From: Antedon mediterranea
Lineage: Eukaryota; Echinodermata; Crinoidea; Comatulida; Antedonidae
DNA: 64,000 bases
Assembly: GCF_964355755.1 (NCBI RefSeq)
Contig: NC_092680.1
Span: 11,015,001-11,079,000 of the forward strand
Direction of reading: 5' to 3'
How positions within the stretch are numbered: position 1 is the first letter of the stretch; each line of letters starts with the position of its first letter. The translations under genes and the position numbers were made by a program. Positions 39,661-53,820 of the stretch are shown in pieces. Under the pieces are notes generated by a model. The model worked only from the letters and a program-made list of their open reading frames with translations. It had not been told where the DNA came from and did not search any database.

Positions 39661-42600
39661 ATTCTAAGTACTTTTGTGTTTTTATGTTAACAAGTTTTTT
39701 CGAAAATCACAAAATGGTCTAAAACGTCTTCAAATGCGATTTGAAGCTATTCTGTACACTTTGATGTTTTGTGTGAAAAAGTTTTGTCAAAATGCTCAAA
39801 ATGGTCTAAAACGTTTTTAAAACGATATTAAGCTATTTTGTGCTCTTTGATGTTTTTGTGTAACCAAGTTTCATCGAAAATCACAACATGGTCTAAAACG
39901 TCTCCAAATGCGATTTGAAGCTTTTCTAAGCACTTTGGTGTTTTTATGTTAACAAGTTTTTTCGAAAATCACAAAATGGTCTAAAACGTCTCCAAATGCG
40001 ATTTGAAGCTCTTCTGTACACTTTGATGTTTTGTTTGAAAAAGTTTTGTCGAAATTCTCAAAATGGTCTAAAACGTTTTTAAATACGATATTAAGCTGTT
40101 TTGTGCACTTTGATGATTTGTGTGAAAAGTTTTAACGAAATGCTCAAAATGGTCTAAAACGGTTTCTAATGTGATTTTAAGCACTTTGATGTTTTTGTGT
40201 AACCAAGTTTTTTCGAAAATCACAAAATAGTCTAAAACGTCTCCAAATGCGATTTGAAGCTATTCTGTACACTTTTATGTTTTGTGTGAAAAAGTTTTGT
40301 CGAAATGCTCAAAATGGTCTAAAACGTTTTAATATACCATATTAAGCTATTTTGTGCACTTTGATGTTTTTTGTGAAAAGTTTTATCGAAATCCTCAAAA
40401 TGGTCTAAAACGGTTTCTATTGTGATTTTAAGCACTTTGATGATTTTGTGTAACCAAGTTTCATCGAAATGTACAAAATGGTCTAAAACGTCTCCAAATG
40501 CGATTTGAAGCTATTCTAAGTACTTTTGTGTTTTTATGTTAACAAGTTTTTTTTTAAATCACAAAATGGTCTAAAACGTCTTCAAATGCGATTTGAAGCT
40601 ATTCTGTACACTTTGATGTTTTGTGTGAAAAAGTTTTGTCGAAATGCTCAAAATGGTCTAAAACGTTTTTAAATACGATATTAAGCTATTTTGTGATCTT
40701 TGATGTTTTTGTGTGAAAAGTTTTATCGAAATGCTCAAAATGGTCTAAAACGGTTTCTATTGTGATTTTAAGCACTTTGATGATTTTGTGTAACCAAGTT
40801 TCATCGAAATGTACAAAATGGTCTAAAACGTCTCCAAATGCGATTTGAAGCTATTCTAAGTACTTTTGTGTTTTTATGTTAACAAGTTTTTTCGAAAATC
40901 ACAAAATGGTCTAAAACGTCTTCAAATGCGATTTGAAGCTATTCTGTACACTTTGATGTTTTGTGTGAAAAAGTTTTGTCGAAATGCTCAAAATGGTCTA
41001 AAACGTTTTTAAATACGATATTAAGCTATTTTGTGCTCTTTGATGTTTTTGTGTAACCAAGTTTCATCGAAAATCACAAAATGGTCTAAAACGTCTTCAA
41101 ATGCGATTTGAAGCTATTCTGTACACTTTGATGTTTTGTGTGAAAAAGTTTTGTCAAAATGCTCAAAATGGTCTAAAACGTTTTTAAAACGATATTAAGC
41201 TATTTTGTGCTCTTTGATGTTTTTGTGTAACCAAGTTTCATTGAAAATCACAAAATGGTCTAAAACGTCTCCAAATGCGATTTGAAGCTTTTCTAAGCAC
41301 TTTGGTGTTTTTATGTTAACAAGTTTTTTCGAAAATCACGAAATGGTCTAAAATGTCTCCAAATGCGATTTGAAGATATTCTGAGCACTTAGATGTTTTT
41401 GTGTGAAAAGTTTTATCGAAATGCTCAAAATGGTCTAAAACGGTTTCTAATGCGATTTGAAGCTATTCTGTACACTTTGAAGTTTTTTGTGAAAAAGTTT
41501 TCTCGAAATGCTCAAAATGGTCTAAAACGTTTTTATATACCATATTAAGCTATTTTGTGCACTTTTATGTTTTGTGTGAAAAAGTTTTGTCGAAATTCTC
41601 AAAATGGTCTAAAACGTTTTTAAATACGATATTAAGCTGTTTTGTGCACTTTGATGATTTGTGTGAAAAGTTTTAACGAAATGCTCAAAATGGTCAAAAA
41701 CGGTTTCTAATGTGATTTTAAGCACTTTGATGTTTTTGTGTAACCAAGTTTTTTCAAAAATCACAAAATGGTCTAAAACGTCTCCAAATGCGATTTGAAG
41801 CTTTTCTAAGCACTTTTGTGTTTTTATGTTAACAAGTTTTTTCGAAAATCACAAAATGGTCTAAAACGTCTTCAAATGCGATTTGAAGCTATTCTGTACA
41901 CTTTGATGTTTTGTGTGAAAAAGATTTGTCGATATGCTCAAAATGGTCTAAAACGTTTTTAAATACGATATTAAGCTGTTTTGTGCACTTTAATGATTTG
42001 TGTGAAAAGTTTTACGAAATGCTCAAAATGGTCTAAAACGGTTTCTAATGTGATTTTAAGCACTTTGATGTTTTTGTGTAACCAAGTTTTTTCAAAAATC
42101 ACAAAATGGTCTAAAACGTCTCCAAATGCGATTTGAAGCTTTTCTAAGCACTTTGGTGTTTTTATGTTAACAAGTTTTTTCGAAAATCACAAAATGGTCT
42201 AAAACGTCTCCAAATGCGATTTGAAGCTATTCTGTACACTTTGATGTTTTGTGTGAAAAAGTTTTGTCGAAATGCTCAAAATGGTCTAAAACATTTTTAA
42301 ATACGATATTAAGCTATTTTGTGATCTTTGATGTTTTTGTGTGAAAAGTTTTATCGAAATGCTCAAAATGGTCTAAAACGGTTTCTATTGTGATTTTAAG
42401 CACTTTGATGATTTTGTGTAACCAAGTTTCATCGAAATGTACAAAATGGTCTAAAACGTCTCCAAATGCGATTTGAAGCTATTCTAAGTACTTTTGTGTT
42501 TTTATGTTAACAAGTTTTGTCGAAAATCACAAAATGGTCTAAAACGTCTTCAAATGCGATTTGAAGCTATTCTGTACACTTTGATGTTTTGTGTGAAAAA

Positions 42601-45600
42601 GTTTTGTCAAAATGCTCAAAATGGTCTAAAACGTTTTTAAAACGATATTAAGCTATTTTGTGCTCTTTGATGTTTTTGTGTAACCAAGTTTCATCGAAAA
42701 TCACAACATGGTATAAAACGTCTCCAAATGCGATTTGAAGCTTTTCTAAGCACTTTGGTGTTTTTATGTTAACAAGTTTTTTCGAAAATCACAAAATGGT
42801 CTAAAACGTCTCCAAATGCGATTTGAAGCTTTTCTAAGCACTTTGGTGTTTTTATGTTAACAAGTTTTTTCGAAAATCTTGAAATGGTCTAAAATGTCTC
42901 CAAATGCGATTTGAAGATATTCTGAGCACTTTGGTGTTTTTATGTTAAAAAGTTTTTTCGAAAATCACAAAATGGTCTAAAACGTCTCCAAATGCGATTT
43001 GAAGCTCTTCTGTACACTTTGATGTTTTGTGTGAAAAAGATTTGTCGATATGCTCAAAATGGTCTAAAACGTTTTTAAATACGATATTAAGCTGTTTTGT
43101 GCACTTTAATGATTTGTGTGAAAAGTTTTACGAAATGCTCAAAATGGTCTAAAACGGTTTCTAATGTGATTTTAAGCACTTTGATGTTTTTGTGTAACCA
43201 AGTTTCATCGAAAATCACAACATGGTATAAAACGTCTCCAAATGCGATTTGAAGCTTTTCTAAGCACTTTGGTGTTTTTATGTTAACAAGTTTTTTCGAA
43301 AATCACAAAATGGTCTAAAACGTCTCCAAATGCGATTTGAAGCTTTTCTAAGCACTTTGGTGTTTTTATGTTAACAAGTTTTTTCGAAAATCTTGAAATG
43401 GTCTAAAATGTCTCCAAATGCGATTTGAAGATATTCTGAGCACTTTGGTGTTTTTATGTTAAAAAGTTTTTTCGAAAATCACAAAATGGTCTAAAACGTC
43501 TCCAAATGCGATTTGAAGCTCTTCTGTACACTTTGATGTTTTGTGTGAAAAAGATTTGTCGATATGCTCAAAATGGTCTAAAACGTTTTTAAATACGATA
43601 TTAAGCTGTTTTGTGCACTTTAATGATTTGTGTGAAAAGTTTTACGAAATGCTCAAAATGGTCTAAAACGGTTTCTAATGTGATTTTAAGCACTTTGATG
43701 TTTTTGTGTAACCAAGTTTTTTCGAAAATCACAAAATGGTCTAAAACGTCTCCAAATGCGATTTCAAGCTTTTCTAAGCACTTTGGTGTTTTTATGTTAA
43801 CAAGTTTTTTCGAAAATCACAAAATGGTCTAAAACGTCTCCAAATGCGATTTGAAGCTTTTCTAAGCACTTTGGTGTTTTTATGTTAACAAGTTTTTTCG
43901 AAAATCTTGAAATGGTCTAAAATGTCTCCAAATGCTATTTGAAGATATTCTGAGCACTTTGGTGTTTTTATGTTAAAAAGTTTTTTCGAAAATCACAAAA
44001 TGGTCTAAAACGTCTCCAAATGCGATTTGAAGCTCTTCTGTACACTTTGATGTTTTGTGTGAAAAAGATTTGTCGATATGCTCAAAATGGTCTAAAACGT
44101 TTTTAAATACGATATTAAGCTGTTTTGTGCACTTTAATGATTTGTGTGAAAAGTTTTACGAAATGCTCAAAATGGTCTAAAACGGTTTCTAATGTGATTT
44201 TAAGCACTTTGATGTTTTTGTGTAACCAAGTTTTTTCGAAAATCACAAAATGGTCTAAAACGTCTCCAAATGCGATTTCAAGCTTTTCTAAGCACTTTGG
44301 TGTTTTTATGTTAACAAGTTTTTTCGAAAATCACAAAATGGTCTAAAACGTCTCCAAATGCGATTTGAGGATATTCTGAGCACTTTGGTGTTTTTATGTT
44401 AAAAAGTTTTTTCGAAAATCACAAAATGGTCTAAAACGTCTCCAAATGCGATTTGAAGCTATTCTGTACACTTTGATGTTTTGTGTGAAAAAGTTTTGTC
44501 GAAATGCTCAAAATGGTCTAAAACGTTTTTAAAACGATATTAAGCTATTTTGTGCTCTTTGATGTTTTTGTGTAACCAAGTTTCATCGAAATCAACAAAA
44601 TGGTCTAATACGTCTCCAAATGCGATTTGAAGTTTTTCCAAGCACTTTGCTGTTTTTATGTTAACAAGTTTTTTCGAAAATCACAAAATGGTCTAAAACG
44701 TCTTCAAATGCGATTTGAAGCTATTCTGTACACTTTGATGTTTTGTGTGAAAAAGTTTTGTCGAAATGCTCAAAATGGTCTAAAACGTTTTTAAATACGA
44801 TATAAAGCTATTTTGTGATCTTTGATGTTTTTGTGTGAAAAGTTTTATCGAAATGCTCAAAATGGTCTAAAACGGTTTCTAATGCGATTTGAAGCTATTC
44901 TGTACCCTTTGAAGTTTTTTGTGAAAAAGTTTTCTCGAAATGCTCAAAATGGTCTAAAAAGTTTTTATATACCATATTAAGCTATTTTGTGCACTTTGAT
45001 GTTTTTTGTGAAAAGTTTTATCGAAATGCTCAAAATGGTCTAAAACGGTTTCTATTGGGATTTTAAGCACTTTGATGATTTTGTGTAACCAAGTTTCATC
45101 GAAATGTACAAAATGGTCTAAAACGTCTCCAAATGCGATTTGAAGCTATTCTAAGTACTTTTGTGTTTTTATGTTAACAAGTTTTTTCGAAAATCACAAA
45201 ATGGTCTAAAACGTCTTCAAATGCGATTTGAAGCTATTCTGTAACACTTTTATGTTTTGTGTGAAAAAGTTTTGTCGAAATTCTCAAAATGGTCTAAAAC
45301 GTTTTTAAATACGATATTAAGATGTTTTGTGCACTTTGATGATTTGTGTGAAAAGTTTTAACGAAATGCTCAAAATGGTCAAAAACGGTTTCTAATGTGA
45401 TTTTAAGCACTTTGATGTTTTTGTGTAACCAAGTTTTTTCAAAAATCACAAAATGGTCTAAAACGTCTCCAAATGCGATTTGAAGCTTTTCTAAGCACTT
45501 TGGTGTTTTTATGTTAACAAGTTTTTTCGAAAATCACAAAATGGTCTAAAACGTCTCCAAATGCGATTTGAAGATATTCTGAGCACTTTGGTGTTTTTAT

Positions 45601-45755
45601 GTTAAAAAGTTTTTTTCGAAAATCACAAAATAGTCTAAAACGTCTCCAAATGCGATTTGAAGCTATTCTGTACACTTTGATGTTTTGTGTGAAAAAGTTT
45701 TGTCGAAATGCTCAAAATGGTCTAAAACGTTTTTAAAACGATATTATTAAGCTAT
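39661..45755 (+). repeat. Long duplicated satellite segment, right copy
   Basis: This is the right-hand copy of 23,653-30,350. The left breakpoint lies within about 60 bp of 39,661, because the flank upstream (GTTTTTTCGAAAATCAC) does not match that of the left copy. Matching markers include CACTTAGATG (41,391), ACATGGTATAAAACG (42,709) and GTAACACTTTTATG (45,241). It contains three 514-bp-spaced copies of the CTTGAAATGG marker (42,871, 43,385 and 43,899). Near 45,741 it has a private 3-bp duplication (ATATTATTAAG). Confidence 0.85.
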
Positions 45756-48700
45756 TTTGTGCTCTTTGATGTTTTTGTGTAACCAAGTTTCATCGAAAAT
45801 CACAAAATGGTCTAAAACGTCTCAAAATGCGATTTGAAGCTTTTCTAAGCACTTTGGTGTTTTTATGTTAACAAGTTTTTTCGAAAATCACGAAATGGTC
45901 TAAAATGTCTCCAAATGCGATTTGAAGATATTCTGAGCACTTTGGTGTTTTTATGTTAAAAAGTTTTATCGAAAATCACAAAATGGTCTAAAACGTCTCC
46001 AAATGCGATTTGAAGCTCTTCTGTACACTTTGATGTTTTGTGTGAAAAAGTTTTGTCGAAATGCTCAAAATGGTCTAAAACGTTTTTAAATACGATATTA
46101 AGCTGTTTTGTGCACTTTGATGATTTGTGTGAAAAGTTTTAACGAAATGCTCAAAATGGTCTAAAACGGTTTCTAATGTGATTTTAAGCACTTTGATGTT
46201 TTTGTGTAACCAAGTTTTATCGAAAATCACAAAATAGTCTAAAACGTCTCCAAATGCGATTTGAAGCTTTTCTAAGCACTTTGGTGTTTTTATGTTAACA
46301 AGTTTTTTCGAAAATCACAAAATGGTCTAAAACGTCTCCAAATGCGATTTGAGGATATTCTGAGCACTTTGGTGTTTTTTTGTTAAAAAGTTTTTTCGAA
46401 AATCACAAAATGGTCTAAAACGTCTCCAAATGCGATTTGAAGCTATTCTGTACACTTTGATGTTTTGTGTGAAAAAGTTTTGTCGAAATGCTCAAAATGG
46501 TCTAAAACATTTTTAAATACGATATTAAGCTATTTTGTGATCTTTGATGTTTTTGTGTGAAAAGTTTTATCGAAATGCTCAAAATGGTCTAAAACGGTTT
46601 CTATTGTGATTTTAAGCACTTTGATGATTTTGTGTAACCAAGTTTCATCGAAATGTACAAAATGGTCTAAAACGTCTCCAAATGCGATTTGAAGCTATTC
46701 TAAGTACTTTTGTGTTTTTATGTTAACAAGTTTTTTCGAAAATCACAAAATGGTCTAAAACGTCTTCAAATGCGATTTGAAGCTATTCTGTACACTTTGA
46801 TGTTTTGTTTTAAAAAGTTTTGTCAAAATGCTCAAAATGGTCTAAAACGTTTTTAAAACGATATTAAGTTATTTTGTGCTCTTTGATGTTTTTGTGTAAC
46901 CAAGTTTCATCGAAAATCACAAAATGGTCTAAAACGTCTCCAAATGCGATTTGAAGCTTTTCTAAGCACTTTGGTGTTTTTATGTTAACAAGTTTTTTCG
47001 AAAATCACAAAATGGTCTAAAACGTCTCCAAATGCGATTTGAAGCTCTTCTGTACACTTTGATGTTTTGTGTGAAAAAGTTTTGTCGAAATTTTCAAAAT
47101 GGTCTAAAACGTTTTTAAATACAATATTAAGCTGTTTTGTGCACTTTGATGATTTGTGTGAAAAGTTTTAACGAAATGCTCAAAATGGTCTAAAACGGTT
47201 TCTAATGTGATTTTAAGCACTTTGATGTTTTTGTGTAACCAAGTTTTTTCGAAAATCACAAAATAGTCTAAAACGTCTCCAAATGCGATTTGAAGCTTTT
47301 CTAAGCACTTTGGTGTTTTTATGTTAACAAGTTTTTTCGAAAATCACAAAATGGTCTAAAACGTCTCCAAATGCGATTTGAGGATATTCTGAGCACTTTG
47401 GTGTTTTTTTGTTAAAAAGTTTTTTCGAAAATCACAAAATGGTCTAAAACGTCTCCAAATGCGATTTGAAGCTATTCTGTACACTTTGATGTTTTGTGTG
47501 AAAAATTTTTGTCGAAATGCTCAAAATGGTCTAAAACGTTTTTAAATACGATATTAAGCTATTTTGTGATCTTTGATGTTTTTGTGTGAAAAGTTTTATC
47601 GAAATGCTCAAAATGGTCTAAAACGGTTTCTATTGTGATTTTAAGCACTTTGATGATTTTGTGTAACCAAGTTTCATCGAAATGTACAAAATGGTCTAAA
47701 ACGTCTCCAAATGCGATTTGAAGCTATTCTAAGTACTTTTGTGTTTTTATGTTAACAAGTTTTTTCGAAAATCACAAAATGGTCTAAAACGTCTTCAAAT
47801 GCGATTTGAAGCTATTCTGTACACTTTGATGTTTTGTGTGAAAAAGTTTTGTCAAAATGCTCAAAATGGTCTAAAACGTTTTTAAAACGATATTAAGCTA
47901 TTTTGTGCTCTTTGATGTTTTTGTGTAACCAAGTTTCATCGAAAATCACAAAATGGTCTAAAACGTCTCCAAATGCGATTTGAAGCTTTTCTAAGCACTT
48001 TGGTGTTTTTATGTTAACAAGTTTTTTCGAAAATCACAAAATGGTCTAAAACGTCTCCAAATGCGATTTGAAGCTCTTCTGTACACTTTGATGTTTTGTG
48101 TGAAAAAGTTTTCTCGAAATTCTCAAAATGGTCTAAAACGTTTTTAAATACGATATTAAGCTGTTTTGTGCACTTTGATGATTTGTGTGAAAAGTTTTAA
48201 CGAAATGCTCAAAATGGTCAAAAACGGTTTCTAATGTGATTTTAAGCACTTTGATGTTTTTGTGTAACCAAGTTTTTTCGAAAATCACAAAATGGTCTAA
48301 AACGTCTCCAAATGCGATTTGAGGATATTCTGAGCACTTTGGTGTTTTTATGTTAAAAAGTTTTTTCGAAAATCACAAAATGGTCTAAAACGTCTCAAAA
48401 TGCGATTTGAAGCTATTCTGTACACTTTGATGTTTTGTGTGAAAAAGTTTTGTCGAAATGCTCAAAATGGTCTAAAACGTTTTTAAAACGATATTAAGCT
48501 ATTTTGTGCTCTTTGATGTTTTTGTGTAACCAAGTTTCATCGAAATCAACAAAATGGTCTAATACGTCTCCAAATGCGATTTGAAGCTTTTCCAAGCACT
48601 TTGCTGTTTTTATGTTAACAAGTTTTTTCGAAAATCACAAAATAGTCTAAAACGTCTCCAAATGCGATTTGAAGCTTTTCTAAGCACTTTGGTGTTTTTA

Positions 48701-48960
48701 TGTTAACAAGTTTTTTCGAAAATCACAAAATGGTCTAAAACGTCTCCAAATGCGATTTGAAGCTCTTCTGTACACTTTGATGTTTTGTGTGAAAAAGTTT
48801 TGTCGAAATTCTCAAAATGGTCTAAAACGTTTTTAAATACGATATTAAGCTGTTTTGTGCACTTTGATGATTTGTGTGAAAAGTTTTAACGAAATGCTCA
48901 AAATGGTCAAAAACGGTTTCTAATGTGATTTTAAGCACTTTGATGTTTTTGTGTAACCAA

Positions 48961-49080
48961 GTTTTTTCAAAAATTTCAAAATGGTCTAAAACGTCTCCAA
49001 ATGCGATTTGAAGCTTTTCTAAGCACTTTGGTGTTTTTATGTAACCAAGTCTCATCGAAATGTACAAAATGGTCTAAAAC
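48961..49080 (+). repeat. Hybrid satellite monomers
   Basis: Near 48,976 the usual AATCACAAAATGG reads AATTTCAAAATGG. At about 49,036 a GTGTTTTTATG half joins directly to a TAACCAAGTCTCATCG half, two pieces that normally belong to different subtypes. The result looks like a recombination junction between subtypes. It also removes the usual stop codons, which leaves an 81-codon reverse-strand frame with no sign of coding function. Confidence 0.75.
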
Positions 49081-52000
49081 GTCTCCAAATGCGATTTGAA
49101 GCTATTCTAAGTACTTTTGTGTTTTTATGTTAACAAGTTTTTTCGAAAATCACAAAATGGTCTAAAACGTCTTCAAATGCGATTTGAAGCTATTCTGTAA
49201 ACTTTGATGTTTTGTGTGAAAAAGTTTTGTCGAAATGCTCAAAATGGTCTAAAACGTTTTTAAATACGATATTAAGCTATTTTGTGATCTTTGATGTTTT
49301 TGTGTGAAAAGTTTTATCACAATGCTCAAAATGGTCTGAAACGGTTTCTAATGCGATTTGAAGCTATTCTGTACACTTTGAAGTTTTGTGTGAAAAAGTT
49401 TTCTCGAAATGCTCAAAATGGTCTAAATCGTTTTTATATACCATATTAAGCTATTCTGTACACTTTGATGTTTTGTGTGAAAAAGTTTTGTCAAAATGCT
49501 CAAAATGGTCTAAAACGTTTTTAAAACGATATTAAGCTATTTTGTGCTCTTTGATGATTTTGTGTAACCAAGTTTCATCGAAATGTACAAAATGGTCTAA
49601 AACGTCTCCAAATGCGATTTGAAGCTATTCTAAGTACTTTGGTGTTTTTATGTTAACAAGTTTTTTCGAAAATCACAAAATGGTCTAAAACGTCTTCAAA
49701 TGCGATTTGAAGCTATTCTGTACACTTTTATGTTTTGTGTGAAAAAGTTTTGTCGAAATGCTCAAAATGGTCTAAAACGTTTTAATATACCATATTAAGC
49801 TATTTTGTGCACTTTGATGTTTTTTGTGAAAAGTTTTATCGAAATGCTCAAAATGGTCTAAAACGGTTTCTATTGTGATTTTAAGCACTTTGATGATTTT
49901 GTGTAACCAAGTTTCATCGAAATGTACAAAATGGTCTAAAACGTCTCCAAATGCGATTTGAAGCTATTCTAAGTACTTTTGTGTTTTTATGTTAACAAGT
50001 TTTTTTTTAAATCACAAAATGGTCTAAAACGTCTTCAAATGCGATTTGAAGCTATTCTGTACACTTTGATGTTTTGTGTGAAAAAGTTTTGTCGAAATGC
50101 TCAAAATGGTCTAAAACGTTTTTAAATACGATATTAAGCTATTTTGTGATCTTTGATGTTTTTGTGTGAAAAGTTTTATCAAAATGCTCAAAATGGTCTA
50201 AAACGGTTTCTATTGTGATTTTAAGCACTTTGATGATTTTGTGTAACCAAGTTTCATCGAAATGTACAAAATGGTCTAAAACGTCTCCAAATGCGATTTG
50301 AAGCTATTCTAAGTACTTTTGTGTTTTTATGTTAACAAGTTTTTTCGAAAATCACAAAATGGTCTAAAACGTCTTCAAATGCGATTTGAAGCTATTCTGT
50401 ACACTTTGATGTTTTGTGTGAAAAAGTTTTGTCGAAATGCTCAAAATGGTCTAAAACGTTTTTAAATACGATATTAAGCTATTTTGTGCTCTTTGATGTT
50501 TTTGTGTAACCAAGTTTCATCGAAAATCACAAAATGGTCTAAAACGTCTTCAAATGCGATTTGAAGCTATTCTGTACACTTTGATGTTTTGTGTGAAAAA
50601 GTTTTGTCAAAATGCTCAAAATGGTCTAAAACGTTTTTAAAACGATATTAAGCTATTTTGTGCTCTTTGATGTTTTTGTGTAACCAAGTTTCATCGAAAA
50701 TCGCAAAATGGTCTAAAACGTCTCCAAATTCGATTTGAAGCTTTTCTAAGCACTTTGGTGTTTTTATGTTAACAAGTTTTTTCGAAAATCACGAAATGGT
50801 CTAAAATGTCTCCAAATGCGATTTGAAGATATTCTGAGCACTTAGATGTTTTTGTGTGAAAAGTTTTATCGAAATGCTCAAAATGGTCTAAAACGGTTTC
50901 TAATGCGATTTGAAGCTATTCTGTACACTTTGAAGTTTTTTGTGAAAAAGTTTTCTCGAAATGCTCAAAATGGTCTAAAACGTTTTTATATACCATATTA
51001 AGCTATTTTGTGCACTTTTATGTTTTGTGTGAAAAAGTTTTGTCGAAATTCTCAAAATGGTCTAAAACGTTTTTAAATACGATATTAAGCTGTTTTGTGC
51101 ACTTTGATGATTTGTGTGAAAAGTTTTAACGAAATGCTCAAAATGGTCAAAAACGGTTTCTAATGTGATTTTAAGCACTTTGATGTTTTTGTGTAACCAA
51201 GTTTTTTCAAAAATCACAAAATGGTCTAAAACGTCTCCAAATGCGATTTGAAGCTTTTCTAAGCACTTTTGTGTTTTTATGTTAACAAGTTTTTTTCGAA
51301 AATCACAAAATGGTCTAAAACGTCTTCAAATGCGATTTGAAGATATTCTGAGCACTTTGGTGTTTTTATGTTAAAAAGTTTTTTCGAAAATCACAAAATA
51401 GTCTAAAACGTCTCCAAATGCGATTTGAAGCTATTCTGTACACTTTGATGTTTTGTGTGAAAAAGTTTTGTCAAAATGCTCAAAATGGTCTAAAACGTTT
51501 TTAAAACGATATTAAGCTATTTTGTGCTCTTTGATGTTTTTGTGTAACCAAGTTTCATCGAAAATCACAAAATGGTCTAAAACGTCTCCAAATGCGATTT
51601 GAAGCTTTTCTAAGCACTTTGGTGTTTTTATGTTAACAAGTTTTTTCGAAAATCTTGAAATGGTCTAAAATGTCTCCAAATGCGATTTGAAGATATTCTG
51701 AGCACTTTGGTGTTTTTATGTTAAAAAGTTTTTTCGAAAATCACAAAATGGTCTAAAACGTCTCCAAATGCGATTTGAAGCTCTTCTGTACACTTTGATG
51801 TTTTGTGTGAAAAAGATTTGTCGATATGCTCAAAATGGTCTAAAACGTTTTTAAATACGATATTAAGCTGTTTTGTGCACTTTAATGATTTGTGTGAAAA
51901 GTTTTACGAAATGCTCAAAATGGTCTAAAACGGTTTCTAATGTGATTTTAAGCACTTTGATGTTTTTGTGTAACCAAGTTTTTTCGAAAATCACAAAATG

Positions 52001-53120
52001 GTCTAAAACGTCTCCAAATGCGATTTGAGGATATTCTGAGCACTTTGGTGTTTTTATGTTAAAAAGTTTTTTCGAAAATCACAAAATGGTCTAAAACGTC
52101 TCCAAATGCGATTTGAAGCTATTCTGTACACTTTGATGTTTTGTGTGAAAAAGTTTTGTCGAAATGCTCAAAATGGTCTAAAACGTTTTTAAAACGATAT
52201 TAAGCTATTTTGTGCTCTTTGATGTTTTTGTGTAACCAAGTTTCATCGAAATCAACAAAATGGTCTAATACGTCTCCAAATGTGATTTGAAGTTTTTCCA
52301 AGCACTTTGCTGTTTTTATGTTAACAAGTTTTTTCGAAAATCACAAAATGGTCTAAAACGTCTTCAAATGCGATTTGAAGCTATTCTGTACACTTTGATG
52401 TTTTGTGTGAAAAAGTTTTGTCGAAATGCTCAAAATGGTCTAAAACGTTTTTAAATACGATATAAAGCTATTTTGTGATCTTTGATGTTTTTGTGTGAAA
52501 AGTTTTATCGAAATGCTCAAAATGGTCTAAAACGGTTTCTAATGCGATTTGAAGCTATTCTGTACCCTTTGAAGTTTTTTGTGAAAAAGTTTTCTCGAAA
52601 TGCTCAAAATGGTCTAAAAAGTTTTTATATACCATATTAAGCTATTTTGTGCATTTTGATGTTTTTTGTGAAAAGTTTTATCGAAATGCTCAAAATGGTC
52701 TAAAACGGTTTCTATTGGGATTTTAAGCACTTTGATGATTTTGTGTAACCAAGTTTCATCGAAATGTACAAAATGGTCTAAAACGTCTCCAAATGCGATT
52801 TGAAGCTATTCTAAGTACTTTTGTGTTTTTATGTTAACAAGTTTTTTCGAAAATCACAAAATGGTCTAAAACGTCTTCAAATGCGATTTGAAGCTATTCT
52901 GTACACTTTTATGTTTTGTGTGAAAAAGTTTTGTCGAAATTCTCAAAATGGTCTAAAACGTTTTTAAATACGATATTAAGCTGTTTTGTGCACTTTGATG
53001 ATTTGTGTGAAAAGTTTTAACGAAATGCTCAAAATGGTCAAAAACGGTTTCTAATGTGATTTTAAGCACTTTGATGTTTTTGTGTAACCAAGTTTTTTCA
53101 AAAATCACAAAATGGTCTAA

Positions 53121-53820
53121 AACGTCTCCAAATGCGATTTGAAGCTTTTCTAAGCACTTTGGTGTTTTTATGTTAACAAGTTTTTTCGAAAATCACAAAA
53201 TGGTCTAAAACGTCTCCAAATGCGATTTGAAGATATTCTGAGCACTTTGGTGTTTTTATGTTAAAAAGTTTTTTCGAAAATCACAAAATAGTCTAAAACG
53301 TCTCCAAATGCGATTTGAAGCTATTCTGTACACTTTGATGTTTTGTGTGAAAAAGTTTTGTCGAAATGCTCAAAATGGTCTAAAACGTTTTTAAAACGAT
53401 ATTAAGCTATTTTGTGCTCTTTGATGTTTTTGTGTAACCAAGTTTCATCGAAAATCACAAAATGGTCTAAAACGTCTCAAAATGCGATTTGAAGCTTTTC
53501 TAAGCACTTTGGTGTTTTTATGTTAACAAGTTTTTTCGAAAATCACAAAATGGTCTAAAACGTCTCCAAATGCGATTTGAAGATATTCTGAGCACTTTGG
53601 TGTTTTTATGTTAAAAAGTTTTTTCGAAAATCACAAAATAGTCTAAAACGTCTCCAAATGCGATTTGAAGCTATTCTGTACACTTTGATGTTTTGTGTGA
53701 AAAAGTTTTGTCGAAATGCTCAAAATGGTCTAAAACGTTTTTAAAACGATATTAAGCTATTTTGTGCTCTTTGATGTTTTTGTGTAACCAAGTTTCATCG
53801 AAAATCACAAAATGGTCTAA
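53121..53820 (+). repeat. 350-bp (four-monomer) tandem duplication
   Basis: The block of about 53,121-53,470 is repeated at 53,471-53,820. AACGTCTCAAAATGCG occurs at 53,471 and 53,821, and GGTGTTTTTATG at 53,161 and 53,511, both 350 bp apart. The sequences look identical over the parts compared. Confidence 0.8.

Noticed and set aside
48822-49067. 81-codon reverse-strand frame
   Set aside because: It is produced by the hybrid monomer near 49,040, which removes the usual stops. It is antisense satellite with no coding signature.
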